From: CAWBRT01 sp050015355
GTDB taxonomy: Bacteria > Acidobacteriota > Terriglobia > Terriglobales > Acidobacteriaceae
Assembly (NCBI GenBank): GCA_050015355.1
Contig: JBEKBO010000049.1
Location: 1 to 30,099 of the forward strand
Direction of reading: 5' to 3'
DNA: 30,099 nt
Below the pieces are notes generated by a model. It was given only the letters and a program-made list of their open reading frames with translations, ran no database searches and was not told the origin of the DNA. Made by a program: the position numbers and the translations under genes. Positions 13,878-22,115 of this stretch are shown here, in pieces (positions within the stretch are counted from its first letter, which is position 1; each line of letters starts with the position of its first letter).

Positions 13878-13934
13878 AAAAGCCTAAGATAGCTGGTTGA
13901 ATACTTCGTAAAACGATGTAATTGGAGTGTCTGC

Positions 13935-14441
13935 ATGGCAAGTTCCGGCGAGTTGGATGTGAACGATTACCAGGCGCTGGCCGAATTCCGCTACCAGATT
14001 CGCAAGTTCTTGCGCTTCAGCGAGACAGCAGCTCGCGCGGCCGGCATCGAGCCGCAGCATCACCAGTTGATGCTGGCCCTGAAAGGGCTGCCCGATGGGG
14101 TACGCGCCACGGTGGGGGAACTTGCCGAACGCCTGCAGATTCGGCATCACAGCTCGGTCGAGCTTATCGACCGCCTCACCGAGCAGGGATTGGTGCAGCG
14201 CCGCCCCTCCGAGCAAGATCGCCGGCAGGTGCTGGTGGCGTTGACCGCACGGGGCGAGCGCATCCTGCGCGAGCTCTCGATACATCATCGTGAGGAGCTT
14301 CAGGCCACCGCTCCGCAGTTGATTGGAGCGCTGCGGGGTATTGTCGCCTCCGGAAAGCGGCGCGCACGCACTCAGTTGTCGCGGACCCCTGCCACTTCCG
14401 GCTCCGCTCGCCACCAGGCAAATCAAGCACGCCAGCGCTGA
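13935..14441 (+). CDS. MarR-family transcriptional regulator
   Basis: This 168-residue protein has the MarR winged-helix layout: an N-terminal dimerisation helix (YQALAEFRYQIRKFLRFSE), the helix-turn-helix region around TVGELAERLQIRHHSSVELIDRL and the wing GLVQRRPSEQDRRQVLVALT. The DRR signature, typical of MarR wings, is present. The C-terminal 30 residues are basic and low-complexity. ATG 13935 follows GGAG at 7 nt. It is divergent from purB, with a palindrome in the shared gap. MarR proteins usually sense small phenolic or oxidant signals; the ligand cannot be inferred here. Confidence 0.88.
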   Translation: MASSGELDVNDYQALAEFRYQIRKFLRFSETAARAAGIEPQHHQLMLALKGLPDGVRATVGELAERLQIRHHSSVELIDRLTEQGLVQRRPSEQDRRQVLVALTARGERILRELSIHHREELQATAPQLIGALRGIVASGKRRARTQLSRTPATSGSARHQANQARQR

Positions 14442-14474
14442 ATCGCGATGGTTCGTACAATAAATGTTTAGGGG

Positions 14475-14565
14475 TGTCATTCTGAGCGACCGAAGGGGAG
14501 CGAAGAATCTGCTTTTGTTCTTGAGGTGCGAGAAAAGCAGATCCTTCGCTTCGCTCAGGATGACA
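14475..14565. repeat. Family B palindrome, ~90 bp form (copy B5)
   Basis: It starts TGTCATTCTGAGCGACCG and ends CTTCGCTCAGGATGACA; the inner arms GAATCTGCTTTT and GAAAAGCAGATCC also pair. It lies between the convergent marR and glutaredoxin genes. Confidence 0.75.
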
Positions 14566-14610
14566 CTCGCGAGGTGTATTTAGTGATGCGAGGTATTTAC
14601 GGACACCGCT

Positions 14611-14868
14611 TTAGTTGTTGGAAACGCCCAACATTGCCGCCATTTCCTCGTAGAGGAATCCCTTGCCCGGGCGGTACGGCTGCACCCAAACGCCGTCTAA
14701 CACGAATTGCGGGATAGCCCGCTTTCCGGTTCTGCGAATCACCTCTTCGGCGGCTCCCGGAGTGGCTTCGATGTCCACCTCCTGGTAAGAGATGCTGTGT
14801 TTGTCCAGAAAGCGCTTTGCCTCGCGGCAGTCGCGACACCAGGGGGCTGAGTAAACAATTAATTTCAT
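14611..14868 (-). CDS. Glutaredoxin-like thiol-disulfide protein
   Basis: The 85-residue protein has a thioredoxin fold of the glutaredoxin type: KLIVYSAPWCRDCREAKRFL with the redox pair C11/C14 (CRDC), an IEATPGAAEEV helix region and the cis-proline segment AIPQFVLDG. It is cytoplasmic by lack of a signal. The CxDC active site and short length resemble the NrdH/mycoredoxin group more than classical CPYC glutaredoxins, so the electron donor may not be glutathione. It is a single gene between two family B repeats. Confidence 0.87.
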   Translation of the reverse strand: MKLIVYSAPWCRDCREAKRFLDKHSISYQEVDIEATPGAAEEVIRRTGKRAIPQFVLDGVWVQPYRPGKGFLYEEMAAMLGVSNN

Positions 14869-14950
14869 AGACTATGGCCAGCTACTCTGATTGTGCCAGA
14901 AAGGCGGCTGAAGTGGAACCTTTAGGTGGCTGCGGAAGAATTCTTCGAAG

Positions 14951-15039
14951 TGTCATCCTGAGGTCGCGGAGCTTTTCCGCGGCCGAAGGATCTGCTTTGT
15001 ATTCAGAAAAGCAGATCCTTCGCTTCGCTCAGGATGACA
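14951..15039. repeat. Family B palindrome, ~90 bp form (copy B6)
   Basis: It starts TGTCATCCTGAGGTCGCGG and ends CTTCGCTCAGGATGACA; GATCTGCTTT and AAAAGCAGATCC are the inner arms. The left half carries an extra small hairpin CGCGGAGCTTTTCCGCG absent from copy B5. This is the only copy between divergent genes. Confidence 0.75.
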
Positions 15040-15211
15040 CCTCAAGAGTGAAGGCGGACGCTTTTCCCTACTCTTAAAGTAGCGCCGGAATTGGTATATC
15101 AGGCAGCACTTGTTATAGCCGGGACTTTTCGCCGAGAGCACGAGGGCTTATAGTAATTCCGAAGCAGGTCACAACCGAGCAGATCAAAAGTTGAAGTGAG
15201 GAGATTATTCA

Positions 15212-16315
15212 ATGCGGCACTACAACATTGCGGTAATTCCCGGGGACGGCATCGGGGCGGAGGTCATGACGGAGGGCGTTGCAGCTCTCAAAGCGGTCGC
15301 CGAACTTGACGGTGGCCTGAAGTTCAAAACCCAGGACTACGACTGGGGCTCGGAGCGCTATCTTCGCCAGGGAGCGATGATGCCTCCCGACGCGCTGAAG
15401 GTGTTGGAGGCGGGCGCTTTCAACGCCATCCTGGTTGGCCCGGTTGGCGATCCGCGTATCCCCGACCATATTTCGCTTTGGGGTATGCTACTCCCCATTC
15501 GCCAGGGATTTGACCAGTACATCAATCTTCGTCCGGTGCGCCTGTTGCAGGGCGTCCCCAGTCCTCTGGCCGGCAAAGGTCCCAAGGATATCGACTTCGT
15601 TTGCGTTCGCGAGAACTGCGAAGGCGAATACTGTGGAGTTGGCGGGCGCGTTTACAAGGGAACTCCGCAGGAGTCGGCGGTGCAGGCGTCGGTCTTTACC
15701 TACTATGGCACGGAGCGCGTTATGCGCTATGCCTTCGAGTATGCGCGCCAGCACGGACGCAAGAAGGTGACCAGCGCAACCAAGTCCAACGCCGTCAACT
15801 ACAGCATGGTCTTCTGGGACGACGTCTTCCGCGAGGTTTCCGCCAAGTACCCGGATATTCAGCACGAGCAGCAGTTAATCGACTCGCTCTCCGCCCGGTT
15901 TGTCATCAAGCCGGAGAGCCTGGACGTGGTCGTGGCCTCGAACCTGTTCGGCGATATCATCACCGATCTCGGTGCGGCCATCGCCGGCAGCATGGGGCTG
16001 GCACCGAGCGCCAACCTCAATCCCGAGCGCCGTTACCCAAGCCTATTCCAGGCAATCCACGGCTCGGCGCCCGACATTACAGGCAAAGGCATTTCCAATC
16101 CTATCGCCACCATCTGGTCAGTCTCGATGATGCTGGATCACCTGGGCGAACCCGAGCTTGGCGCAGCCCTGTTGAAGGCGATCGAAAGCGTGCTTGCCGA
16201 AGGCAAGGTTCGCACGCCGGATCTGGGCGGGAAGGCGACGACAAAACAGATGGGGCAGGCGGTCATTGCCGCCCTGCGGAAGCCGAAAAAGGCAGCCAAA
16301 ACCACTTCTCGTTAG
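15212..16315 (+). CDS. Tartrate/D-malate dehydrogenase-type beta-decarboxylating dehydrogenase
   Basis: The 367-residue enzyme belongs to the isocitrate/isopropylmalate dehydrogenase superfamily, which oxidises and decarboxylates 2-hydroxyacids with NAD(P). IPGDGIGAEV is at 9-18, RENCEGEY at 133-140, the catalytic lysine in ATKSNA (K191), metal-binding aspartates in IDSLSAR and FGDIITDLG (D248, D252) and the cofactor loop HGSAPDITGKGISNP. The segments YDWGSERYL and VGDPRIPDHISLWGMLLPIRQ are typical of the tartrate/D-malate dehydrogenase subgroup (TtuC, DmlA) rather than LeuB. The ATG follows GAGGAG at about 8-9 nt. No leuCD or tartrate genes are nearby, so the substrate is inferred only from motifs. 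Confidence 0.87.
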   Translation: MRHYNIAVIPGDGIGAEVMTEGVAALKAVAELDGGLKFKTQDYDWGSERYLRQGAMMPPDALKVLEAGAFNAILVGPVGDPRIPDHISLWGMLLPIRQGFDQYINLRPVRLLQGVPSPLAGKGPKDIDFVCVRENCEGEYCGVGGRVYKGTPQESAVQASVFTYYGTERVMRYAFEYARQHGRKKVTSATKSNAVNYSMVFWDDVFREVSAKYPDIQHEQQLIDSLSARFVIKPESLDVVVASNLFGDIITDLGAAIAGSMGLAPSANLNPERRYPSLFQAIHGSAPDITGKGISNPIATIWSVSMMLDHLGEPELGAALLKAIESVLAEGKVRTPDLGGKATTKQMGQAVIAALRKPKKAAKTTSR

Positions 16316-16332
16316 AGCCGAATCGCTTTAAC

Positions 16333-16358
16333 GCGCAACTAGGGATGATGTATCCCAA
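16333..16358 (-). repeat. Short dispersed motif, family C, copy 2
   Basis: On the minus strand it reads TTGGGATACATCATCCCTAG followed by TTGCGC. It matches 11215-11240 and 29520-29545 and lies 9 nt from a family B palindrome. Confidence 0.5.
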
Positions 16359-16366
16359 CCAAGTGC

Positions 16367-16465
16367 TGTCATGGCGAGCGAAGTCGAGCCACCTTTTGTT
16401 TTCAATTTCCAGACAAAAGGTTCCTCCACTTCGCCGCGCTTTGCGCGGCTCCGGTCGGAATGACA
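16367..16465. repeat. Family B palindrome with mismatched arms (copy B7)
   Basis: The left arm TGTCATGGCGAGCGAAGTCG is identical to that at 11122. The right arm, read on the minus strand, is a different variant: TGTCATTCCGACCGGAGCCG with a GCGCAAAGCGC hairpin. Both arms end in a CCTTTTGT block. It lies between the convergent dehydrogenase and phosphoesterase genes. Confidence 0.7.
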
Positions 16466-16483
16466 TTCTTCAATTTTTTGTCC

Positions 16484-16518
16484 CGGATACATCAATTCTG
16501 GTTCTGCTCTAACCCGGT
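16484..16518 (+). repeat. Degenerate GGATACA motif related to family A
   Basis: GGATACATCAATTCTGG followed by TTCTGCTCTAACCCGG resembles GGATACACCTACTCTGAAAC followed by CACTCTGG at 18186-18214 and the second half of the family A copies. The similarity is partial. Confidence 0.35.
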
Positions 16519-16538
16519 TCAGTCGTATCGCGGGCAAC

Positions 16539-16577
16539 AAAAAAGCCGCCGAAGCTATCTTCAGCGGCTTTTGGTTT
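16539..16577. terminator. Bidirectional intrinsic terminator (phosphoesterase / dehydrogenase)
   Basis: AGCCGC (16544-16549) pairs with GCGGCT (16564-16569), and GAAG pairs with CTTC inside. The stem is flanked by AAAAAA on the left and TTTT on the right. On the minus strand it gives a stem followed by TTTTTTG, 13 nt after the phosphoesterase stop codon; on the plus strand it can also end the dehydrogenase transcript. Confidence 0.8.
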
Positions 16578-16589
16578 TTGGGGCCAAAG

Positions 16590-18068
16590 CTACGGCTCCA
16601 TGGGCGAAACTTCCAGCGCAAAGCTGCACGCCCTGTTGGTCAACTGCTGCGGCAACGCCGGCGGCGTGATCAGCGCCGGGGTAGTGAAGTCGAACATCTC
16701 CGTCATGTCGTCCTGCGACGCGTCGCGCTTCGTCAGCGGAGCCAGATTGAAGCGCTTCTCGATGAACGTAAGAATCGATGTGTTTTCGCGCGGCACATGA
16801 GAGACATACCCTGGTTTAACCCACGGCGAGACGACCATCAGCGGCACTCTGAATCCGGAGCGCGTGAAGCCGGGTTCTGTGGGAGCGGCCCCTGGGTCTT
16901 CCGAAAGGTTTGGAGGAATATTGTCCGGCGCGGCCACCGTGATCGGCTTAATGTGATCGTAAAGCCCACCGTGCTCGTCATACGAGAGGAAGAACGCGCC
17001 AGTCGCGTAGTAGGAGCTGTTGATGAACGCATTGATAAAACCGGATGTCTCCAGAGCGCCAACCTGAACGTTGTCCTGCGGGTGCTCGTCATATCCTGAG
17101 CCGTCGCTTTCAATGAACGAGACTACCGGCAATGTTCCGTTCTGCAGGTCGGTGAAATACTCGGTGACCGGAACGATCTGGCTGGGGTTGGTCTTCGATA
17201 CGTTGAACCCGCTGATATTCAGACCCCCGGGAGCCGGGATAGTCGGAATGTAATAGTACTTCCAACTGAGTCCGGCGGCCGTCAGGCGGTCAAAGATGGT
17301 GAGCGCCGTCTGGGGAATCGGTCCGAAATCCACGTTGCCGTAGGAACTCGCCCCCATGATGTACATGCGGTTCACCGGAGTGCGCGCTCCCACTGACGCG
17401 AATTGGCGGTCGCTGGTCGCATACTGGGTTGCCAACTCGTAGTAATAGGGCAGGTCTGTCCAGTCGTAGTAACCCATCGCGCGCGTTCCGTTCGGGTCGT
17501 CCGGACGCTGCGGCAGGGTCTTCATGAAACCGTCCAACTTGCCGTTAGCGTATTGCGTAATGCTGGCGCCCCAAGCCGGCGTGATCGCATCCGTGCACGC
17601 GGTCTGGTAATGAAAAGGCTTGATCGGGTTGCCGGCGAGGTCGGGGAGAACAACATTGGGCAGCATCGGCTCCACCTGCGGGTTCGCTATGCCCTTGACC
17701 GTCTGCTGATACGCGTTCAGCATGCCAAAGTAGCTGTCGAACGAGCGGTTTTCCTGGAGCATGAAGACGACGTTCTGAATGACATTAATCGTGCCGATGC
17801 CGGCGGGTGGCGTGACGACGGGGGGCACTACCGGAGGCGCTACGGGCGGCGTCACCGGTGGCGTGACCGGTGGGGTAGCCGGTGGTGTAACAACTGGCGT
17901 AGTGCCTCCGGCGCTCCCGCCTGTGTTATCCGTGCCGCTGCTGGTCGACTGGGTCTGCGCGCTGGAACTACCAGAGCCCCCGGAACCGCAGCCTGTCTGG
18001 GTTAAGGTCAAGGAGAACAAAGCTGCCAACATCCCCATCAGAAACGTCAGTTTTGCAATTCGATACAT
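16590..18068 (-). CDS. Exported phosphoesterase (phospholipase C / acid phosphatase family), probable lipoprotein
   Basis: The 492-residue protein belongs to the phosphoesterase family that includes bacterial phospholipases C and AcpA-type acid phosphatases. A hydrophobic leader (FLMGMLAALFSLTLTQTGC) ends at a cysteine in a near-lipobox, so it is probably lipid-anchored in the envelope. A Ser/Gly/Thr linker and a PPV[TA] proline repeat (about residues 60-90) lead into the catalytic domain. This opens NVVFMLQENRSFDSYFG, where the family's metal and nucleophile residues lie, and contains GARTPVNRMYIMGASS, SFIESDGSGYDEHP and LSYDEHGGLYDH. ATG 18068 is preferred to a GTG at 18077. It is followed by a strong terminator. 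Phospholipid, phytate or other phosphate ester substrates cannot be separated by sequence. Confidence 0.85.
   Translation of the reverse strand: MYRIAKLTFLMGMLAALFSLTLTQTGCGSGGSGSSSAQTQSTSSGTDNTGGSAGGTTPVVTPPATPPVTPPVTPPVAPPVVPPVVTPPAGIGTINVIQNVVFMLQENRSFDSYFGMLNAYQQTVKGIANPQVEPMLPNVVLPDLAGNPIKPFHYQTACTDAITPAWGASITQYANGKLDGFMKTLPQRPDDPNGTRAMGYYDWTDLPYYYELATQYATSDRQFASVGARTPVNRMYIMGASSYGNVDFGPIPQTALTIFDRLTAAGLSWKYYYIPTIPAPGGLNISGFNVSKTNPSQIVPVTEYFTDLQNGTLPVVSFIESDGSGYDEHPQDNVQVGALETSGFINAFINSSYYATGAFFLSYDEHGGLYDHIKPITVAAPDNIPPNLSEDPGAAPTEPGFTRSGFRVPLMVVSPWVKPGYVSHVPRENTSILTFIEKRFNLAPLTKRDASQDDMTEMFDFTTPALITPPALPQQLTNRACSFALEVSPMEP
17824..17895. repeat. 12 nt imperfect tandem repeat encoding PPV[T/A]
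   Basis: Six 12 nt units are visible on the plus strand: GGCACTACCGGA, GGCGCTACGGGC, GGCGTCACCGGT, GGCGTGACCGGT, GGGGTAGCCGGT and GGTGTAACAACT. On the coding strand each unit encodes a four-residue PPV[T/A/V] step in the linker of the phosphoesterase. Copy number may vary between strains. Confidence 0.75.
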
Positions 18069-18185
18069 GGGCCCCACCAGGAAAGGTCTTCAGCCTGCAG
18101 GTGCTTGGAATCAGAAGAGCAGCTCTGAGTTGTCTTTGAAGTAAATAGTAGGCACGCCACGTTGCACATCTGGTAAAAATCTCTC

Positions 18186-18214
18186 AGGATACACCTACTC
18201 TGAAACCACTCTGG
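18186..18214 (+). repeat. Family A second-half motif
   Basis: AGGATACACCTACTCTGAAA followed by CCACTCTGG. It is related to 4761-4840 (GGGGTACACCTGATTCAGAA) and to the second copy at 18298-18323 in the same gap. Confidence 0.4.
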
Positions 18215-18360
18215 TCTGGGCGGGAGGATTCCAGCAAAGGTTTTTCAGGATTGTCATGCGAACGACGACGGTTCCCCGACAGGCCCCTATCTGCCATGGG
18301 GGTACGCCTACTCTGGAACTGCCATCAAGTGCCGTCGCAATCAAACCGTGGCACGGAAAC

Positions 18361-18387
18361 AAAAAGCCGCCGGAGATCCGGCGGCTC
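18361..18387 (-). terminator. Intrinsic terminator of clpC
   Basis: On the minus strand AGCCGCCGGA (18386-18377) pairs perfectly with TCCGGCGGCT (18374-18365) and is followed by TTTTGTTT. It lies about 90 nt after the clpC stop codon. The loop is only 2 nt as drawn, so the top base pairs are probably open. Confidence 0.8.
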
Positions 18388-18477
18388 TTGCAGAGCGAAA
18401 GGCTGGTTGGCCCGCGCCGCGCGCCGGAGGGCAATCCGTCGCCCGTACCCGGCACACAAGCGGTGTTCCACTCGATT

Positions 18478-20925
18478 TCAGTTGTAGAGTAAAGCTCCGT
18501 CCTTCTTTTCCTCGCCCACCTCGCGATAGTAAAGCTGGTTGTTCTCGAGGTAGACCTCAAGGAACGCCGGACGCGTCTTGATGGTGCCCTGTATGAGCGC
18601 CTCCGACAGCGGGTCCTCGATGTACTTCTGCAGCGCCCTGCGCAGCGGACGCGCACCGTAGCTGCGGTCGCTAACCGTTTTGTCGAGAATCCACTTCCGC
18701 GCACTTTCGGTCACGGTAATCGTGATCGCCCTCTGCGACAGATTCTGGTTCAACTGCGTCACCATCAACTCCACGATCTGGATCAGATCCTGCTCGGTCA
18801 GCGCCTGGAACAGGATAACTTCGTCGATACGGTTCAGGAACTCGGGGTTGAAGGTCTTCTTGACCTCTTGTTTGACCAACTCCTCGACCTTACCCGAAAC
18901 CGTCTCTTCCTTATCGCTTTGGAAGCCGAGTCCGGTGCGCTTCATCAAGTGACGCGCGCCGATGTTCGAGGTCATGATGATGATCGCGTTTTTGAAGTCG
19001 ACCGTATTGCCGAGTCCATCGGTGAGCTGGCCGTCTTCAAAAACCTGAAGCAGAATATTAAAGACGTCCGGATGCGCCTTCTCGATTTCGTCCAGCAATA
19101 CCACCGAATAAGGCGCGCGCTTCACCCGCTCGGTCAACTGGCCGCCCTCTTCGTAGCCGACGTATCCCGGAGGCGAGCCGATCAGCTTGCTCACCGAGTG
19201 CTTTTCCATGTACTCGGACATATCGAAGCGTATCAGCGACTTTTCCGTGCCGAACATGAACTGCGCCAGCGTGCGCGCGACCTCGGTTTTGCCGACGCCG
19301 GTCGGCCCCAGGAAGAGGAACGAACCGATGGGACGGTTCGGGCTCTTCAGGCCGGCACGCGAGCGGCGGATGGCGCGAGACAGCGCCGAGATGGCCCGAT
19401 CTTGCGAGATGACACGCTTGTGCAGCTCTTCCTCAATGCGCAGCAGCTTCAGCGACTCTTCTTCTTTGATCGAGGAGATCGGCACTCCCGTCCAGCGCGA
19501 GACGACCTCTTCGATGTCTTCGCGGGTCACGATGCCCGTTGAAGTCTCGTCGAGGTGATACTTATCCCGGAGAGCGCGCAGGTTCTCGCGCTCCTTCCGT
19601 TCTTCGTCGCTGTAGAAGCGCGCCTTCTCGAACTCGTGGTTCGCGATGGCGTTCTCCATGCGGTGGACGATGAACTTAATCCGCTTCTGTACCTCGGTGA
19701 TCTCCTCCGGCAAAGCGGTCTGGCGCAGTTTCACGCGCGCACCGGCTTCGTCGATGAGGTCAATTGCCTTATCGGGCAGGAAGCGGTCGGGAATATAACG
19801 GTTGGAATGCGAAACCGCGAATTCGATCGCATCCTCCGTGTAACTTACAGCATGAAACTTCTCGTAGCGGTCCTTGATGCCGCTCAGGATCTTTTTGGCA
19901 TCCTCTTCATTCGGTGGCGGCACTTTGACGGCCTGAAAGCGGCGCTCCAGTGAGCGATCCTTTTCAATCGATTTGCGGTATTCAGCGGGCGTAGTCGCGC
20001 CTATGCACTGAATCTCGCCACGCGAGAGAGCGGGCTTCAGGATGTTGGCGGCGTCGAGCGAGCCCTCGGCCGAACCGGCGCCCACCAGCGTGTGCAACTC
20101 GTCGATGAAGATGATGCAGTTCTGCGACTCCATCAACTCCTTCATGATGGTCTTGAGCCGCTCCTCGAACTGGCCGCGATACTTTGTTCCGGCAACGATC
20201 AGGGAAAGATCAAGTCCCAGGATGCGCTTGTCCGCCAGGAACGAAGGCACCTCGCCGTCGGCTATGCGTTGTGCCAAGCCCTCCACAATCGCAGTCTTGC
20301 CTACGCCGGGCTCACCGATCAGCACCGGGTTGTTTTTGGTCCGGCGGCAAAGGATCTGAATCGCCCGGTCGACTTCCTGGTCGCGGCCGACCAGAGGATC
20401 AAGCTGATTCTCCATGGCCGACTGCGTGAGGTCGCGCGAGAACTCGGCCAGCAGCGACGATTCGCGGTTCCGCTGCGGTTGCGCCTGCACCTTCTCTTGC
20501 GTGGTGCGCTGCATTTCCTCGCGGATGGTCTGGAGCTTCAGGCCGCGCTCGTGCAGAATCTCGGCGGCAAAGCATTTTTCTTCCCGCAACAGTCCAAGTA
20601 GCAGGTGTTCGGTGCCGATATGCTTGTGCGAGAGACGCTCGGCTTCTTCCGCCGCGTAGGCGAGCACACGTTTACATTCGTTGCTCAGCGGCAGATCGAC
20701 GCTGGTCGAAACCTTCTCGCGGATCGTGGTGTGCCCCTCGATCTGCTTGCGGATGGAGTCCACCGACGAATGCTGCCGAAGGAAACGATTGGTCAGAGCC
20801 TTATCCTCACGCAGCAATCCAAGCAGCAGGTGTTCCGTCTCAATGTATGGAGACCCAAACTGGCTTGCTTCATAGCGTGCGAAGAAAATCACGCGTCTGG
20901 CTTTTTCGGTGTACCGTTCAAACAT
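18478..20925 (-). CDS. clpC: ATP-dependent Clp protease ATP-binding subunit ClpC
   Basis: ClpC is a double-AAA+ unfoldase that feeds substrates to the ClpP protease. The 815-residue protein has two N-terminal Clp-N repeats (about 5-140, each with a TEHLLLGLLRE core), AAA-1 with Walker A GEPGVGKT at 204-211 and Walker B IIFIDE at 271-276, a UVR-type middle region at about 410-450, and AAA-2 with GPTGVGKT at 540-547 and VVLLDEIE at 608-615. The UVR insert separates it from ClpA and ClpB. GLGF at 665-668 fits the ClpP-docking loop. ATG 20925 follows GGAGA. No ctsR, mcsA or mcsB is adjacent, unlike in Firmicutes, and no CtsR-like operator was seen upstream. A good intrinsic terminator follows. 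Confidence 0.96.
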   Translation of the reverse strand: MFERYTEKARRVIFFARYEASQFGSPYIETEHLLLGLLREDKALTNRFLRQHSSVDSIRKQIEGHTTIREKVSTSVDLPLSNECKRVLAYAAEEAERLSHKHIGTEHLLLGLLREEKCFAAEILHERGLKLQTIREEMQRTTQEKVQAQPQRNRESSLLAEFSRDLTQSAMENQLDPLVGRDQEVDRAIQILCRRTKNNPVLIGEPGVGKTAIVEGLAQRIADGEVPSFLADKRILGLDLSLIVAGTKYRGQFEERLKTIMKELMESQNCIIFIDELHTLVGAGSAEGSLDAANILKPALSRGEIQCIGATTPAEYRKSIEKDRSLERRFQAVKVPPPNEEDAKKILSGIKDRYEKFHAVSYTEDAIEFAVSHSNRYIPDRFLPDKAIDLIDEAGARVKLRQTALPEEITEVQKRIKFIVHRMENAIANHEFEKARFYSDEERKERENLRALRDKYHLDETSTGIVTREDIEEVVSRWTGVPISSIKEEESLKLLRIEEELHKRVISQDRAISALSRAIRRSRAGLKSPNRPIGSFLFLGPTGVGKTEVARTLAQFMFGTEKSLIRFDMSEYMEKHSVSKLIGSPPGYVGYEEGGQLTERVKRAPYSVVLLDEIEKAHPDVFNILLQVFEDGQLTDGLGNTVDFKNAIIIMTSNIGARHLMKRTGLGFQSDKEETVSGKVEELVKQEVKKTFNPEFLNRIDEVILFQALTEQDLIQIVELMVTQLNQNLSQRAITITVTESARKWILDKTVSDRSYGARPLRRALQKYIEDPLSEALIQGTIKTRPAFLEVYLENNQLYYREVGEEKKDGALLYN

Positions 20926-21130
20926 TTGGCTTCTCCGCAGCTCCCCCGATCACCCGCTTGCCCAGTCGCTTTGAGCCGTCCGCATGATCCGGAGCCTGAA
21001 CCCAGCCCTCATCCCGATTGTCGTCTTATCCCGATGCTCGATCCAACAAATAATTCAAATACTCTTCAGCAATTTACCTGCCGTTCACTTCTAACTTCCT
21101 GCTTACGCGCCACTTCCTGTCTCCAAATCG

Positions 21131-21838
21131 TTATACCCGCAAAGATTCCGGCGCAATTTCTTCGACCCGGCCGCCCTGCAGCAGCAGCACGCGATGGCAG
21201 CGCCGCGCAAACGCAACATTGTGCGTAACAATAAGGGATGTCAGCTGGTAGCCGGAATGTAGTCTGGCGATCAAATTAAATACTGCATCCGCTGTGCGGC
21301 TGTCGAGGTCGCCCGTAGGTTCGTCGGCCATCAGCAATTGTGGCCGTGTCACCAACGCCCGAGCAAGAGACACTCGCTGCTGCTCACCCCCGGAAAGCTC
21401 GCCGGAACGGTGATGCCCGCGATCTGCCAGCCCCACTTCGTGCAACCAGATGGCAGCTTCGGCTTCCGCCTTTCGTCTGCTCCATCCCCTTAGCAGCAAA
21501 GGCATTGCGATGTTCTCAAGGGCCGTGAACTCAGGCAGCAGGTAGTGGAACTGCCAGACAAAACCAATTTCACTGTTGCGAAACTCAGCAGCGGCTTCCT
21601 GGGACAACGCCTCAAGATTGCGGTTGACGAAGTATACGTTACCTCTGGTCGGCCTATCAAGCGTGCCGATCAGATGGAGCAGCGAACTTTTGCCCGCGCC
21701 CGATTCGCCCACAATCGCCAGCATCTCTCCCTTTTGAACTTGGAACGACAGGTTGTCAAAGAGCACTAAGTCGGAGCTTCCGGAGCGGAAGACCTTCGTG
21801 AGGCCCTCCACGCGTAAAAATACTTCGCTCTCGCTCAT
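21131..21838 (-). CDS. lolD: LolD-type lipoprotein-releasing ABC transporter ATPase
   Basis: LolD supplies the energy for releasing outer-membrane lipoproteins from the inner membrane. The 235-residue ATPase has Walker A GESGAGKS at 44-51, the Q-loop region FVWQFHYLLPEFTALEN with Q96, signature LSGGEQQR at 148-155, Walker B LLMADEP and the H-loop VTHN. FHYLLPEFTALEN is the segment that marks LolD within the MacB-like ATPases. It follows a LolC/E-type permease on the same strand, which fixes the assignment. The 277 bp between them is long for such a pair and contains two strong hairpins. Confidence 0.92.
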   Translation of the reverse strand: MSESEVFLRVEGLTKVFRSGSSDLVLFDNLSFQVQKGEMLAIVGESGAGKSSLLHLIGTLDRPTRGNVYFVNRNLEALSQEAAAEFRNSEIGFVWQFHYLLPEFTALENIAMPLLLRGWSRRKAEAEAAIWLHEVGLADRGHHRSGELSGGEQQRVSLARALVTRPQLLMADEPTGDLDSRTADAVFNLIARLHSGYQLTSLIVTHNVAFARRCHRVLLLQGGRVEEIAPESLRV

Positions 21839-21861
21839 TGGATGCGGGTAGCTCCAATCCC

Positions 21862-21900
21862 GGTTCAGGTTTCCTGCCGGTATATTCCGGCTTCTGAACC
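21862..21900 (-). promoter_or_regulatory. Hairpin in the leader of lolD
   Basis: GGTTCAG (21862-21868) pairs with CTGAACC (21894-21900), and inside it GCCGG (21876-21880) pairs with CCGGC (21887-21891). It ends about 24 nt before the lolD ATG. It could be a regulatory or processing structure; no known family is recognised. Confidence 0.4.
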
Positions 21901-21996
21901 CTTTCAGAAATTAGAACACGCGTGGCAACCTAAATGTGCGTTTTCTGCCCGCAGCACCGCAGGCGATACTGCGCCCTGGGCCGCCGGATGGCGGAA

Positions 21997-22056
21997 GGTA
22001 TGCCCCGCGAAGGAGCCGGGCTTCCAAGGCCCGGCGGTGATGCTCAAGGGCATACC
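21997..22056. other. Two-tier 60 nt stem-loop between lolC/E and lolD
   Basis: The outer arms GGTATGCCC (21997-22005) and GGGCATACC (22048-22056) are perfect, and the inner arms GCCGGGC (22015-22021) and GCCCGGC (22029-22035) are perfect. No T-run follows on the minus strand. It may be a structured RNA element, a processing site or a palindromic repeat of a family seen only once here. Confidence 0.45.
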
Positions 22057-22115
22057 GATTGTGGAATTGCGATCGCCGCGCGCCGGTTCTCCGCGATTTT
22101 CCTGATTTTTGGGCC

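Larger units (their letters stand above)
18069..18477. other. Intergenic region between clpC and the phosphoesterase gene
   Basis: This 409 bp gap holds the leftward promoter of the phosphoesterase and the clpC terminator (18361-18387). No clear promoter hexamers were found. Two GGATACACCTACTCTG-type motifs (18186-18214, and 18298-18323 reading GGGGGTACGCCTACTCTGG) match the second half of repeat family A. No gene is supported. Confidence 0.5.

Noticed and set aside
15212..16315. Assignment as LeuB (isopropylmalate dehydrogenase)
   Set aside because: The YDWGSERYL and PDHISLWGMLLPIR segments fit the tartrate/D-malate dehydrogenase subgroup better, and no other leucine genes are nearby.
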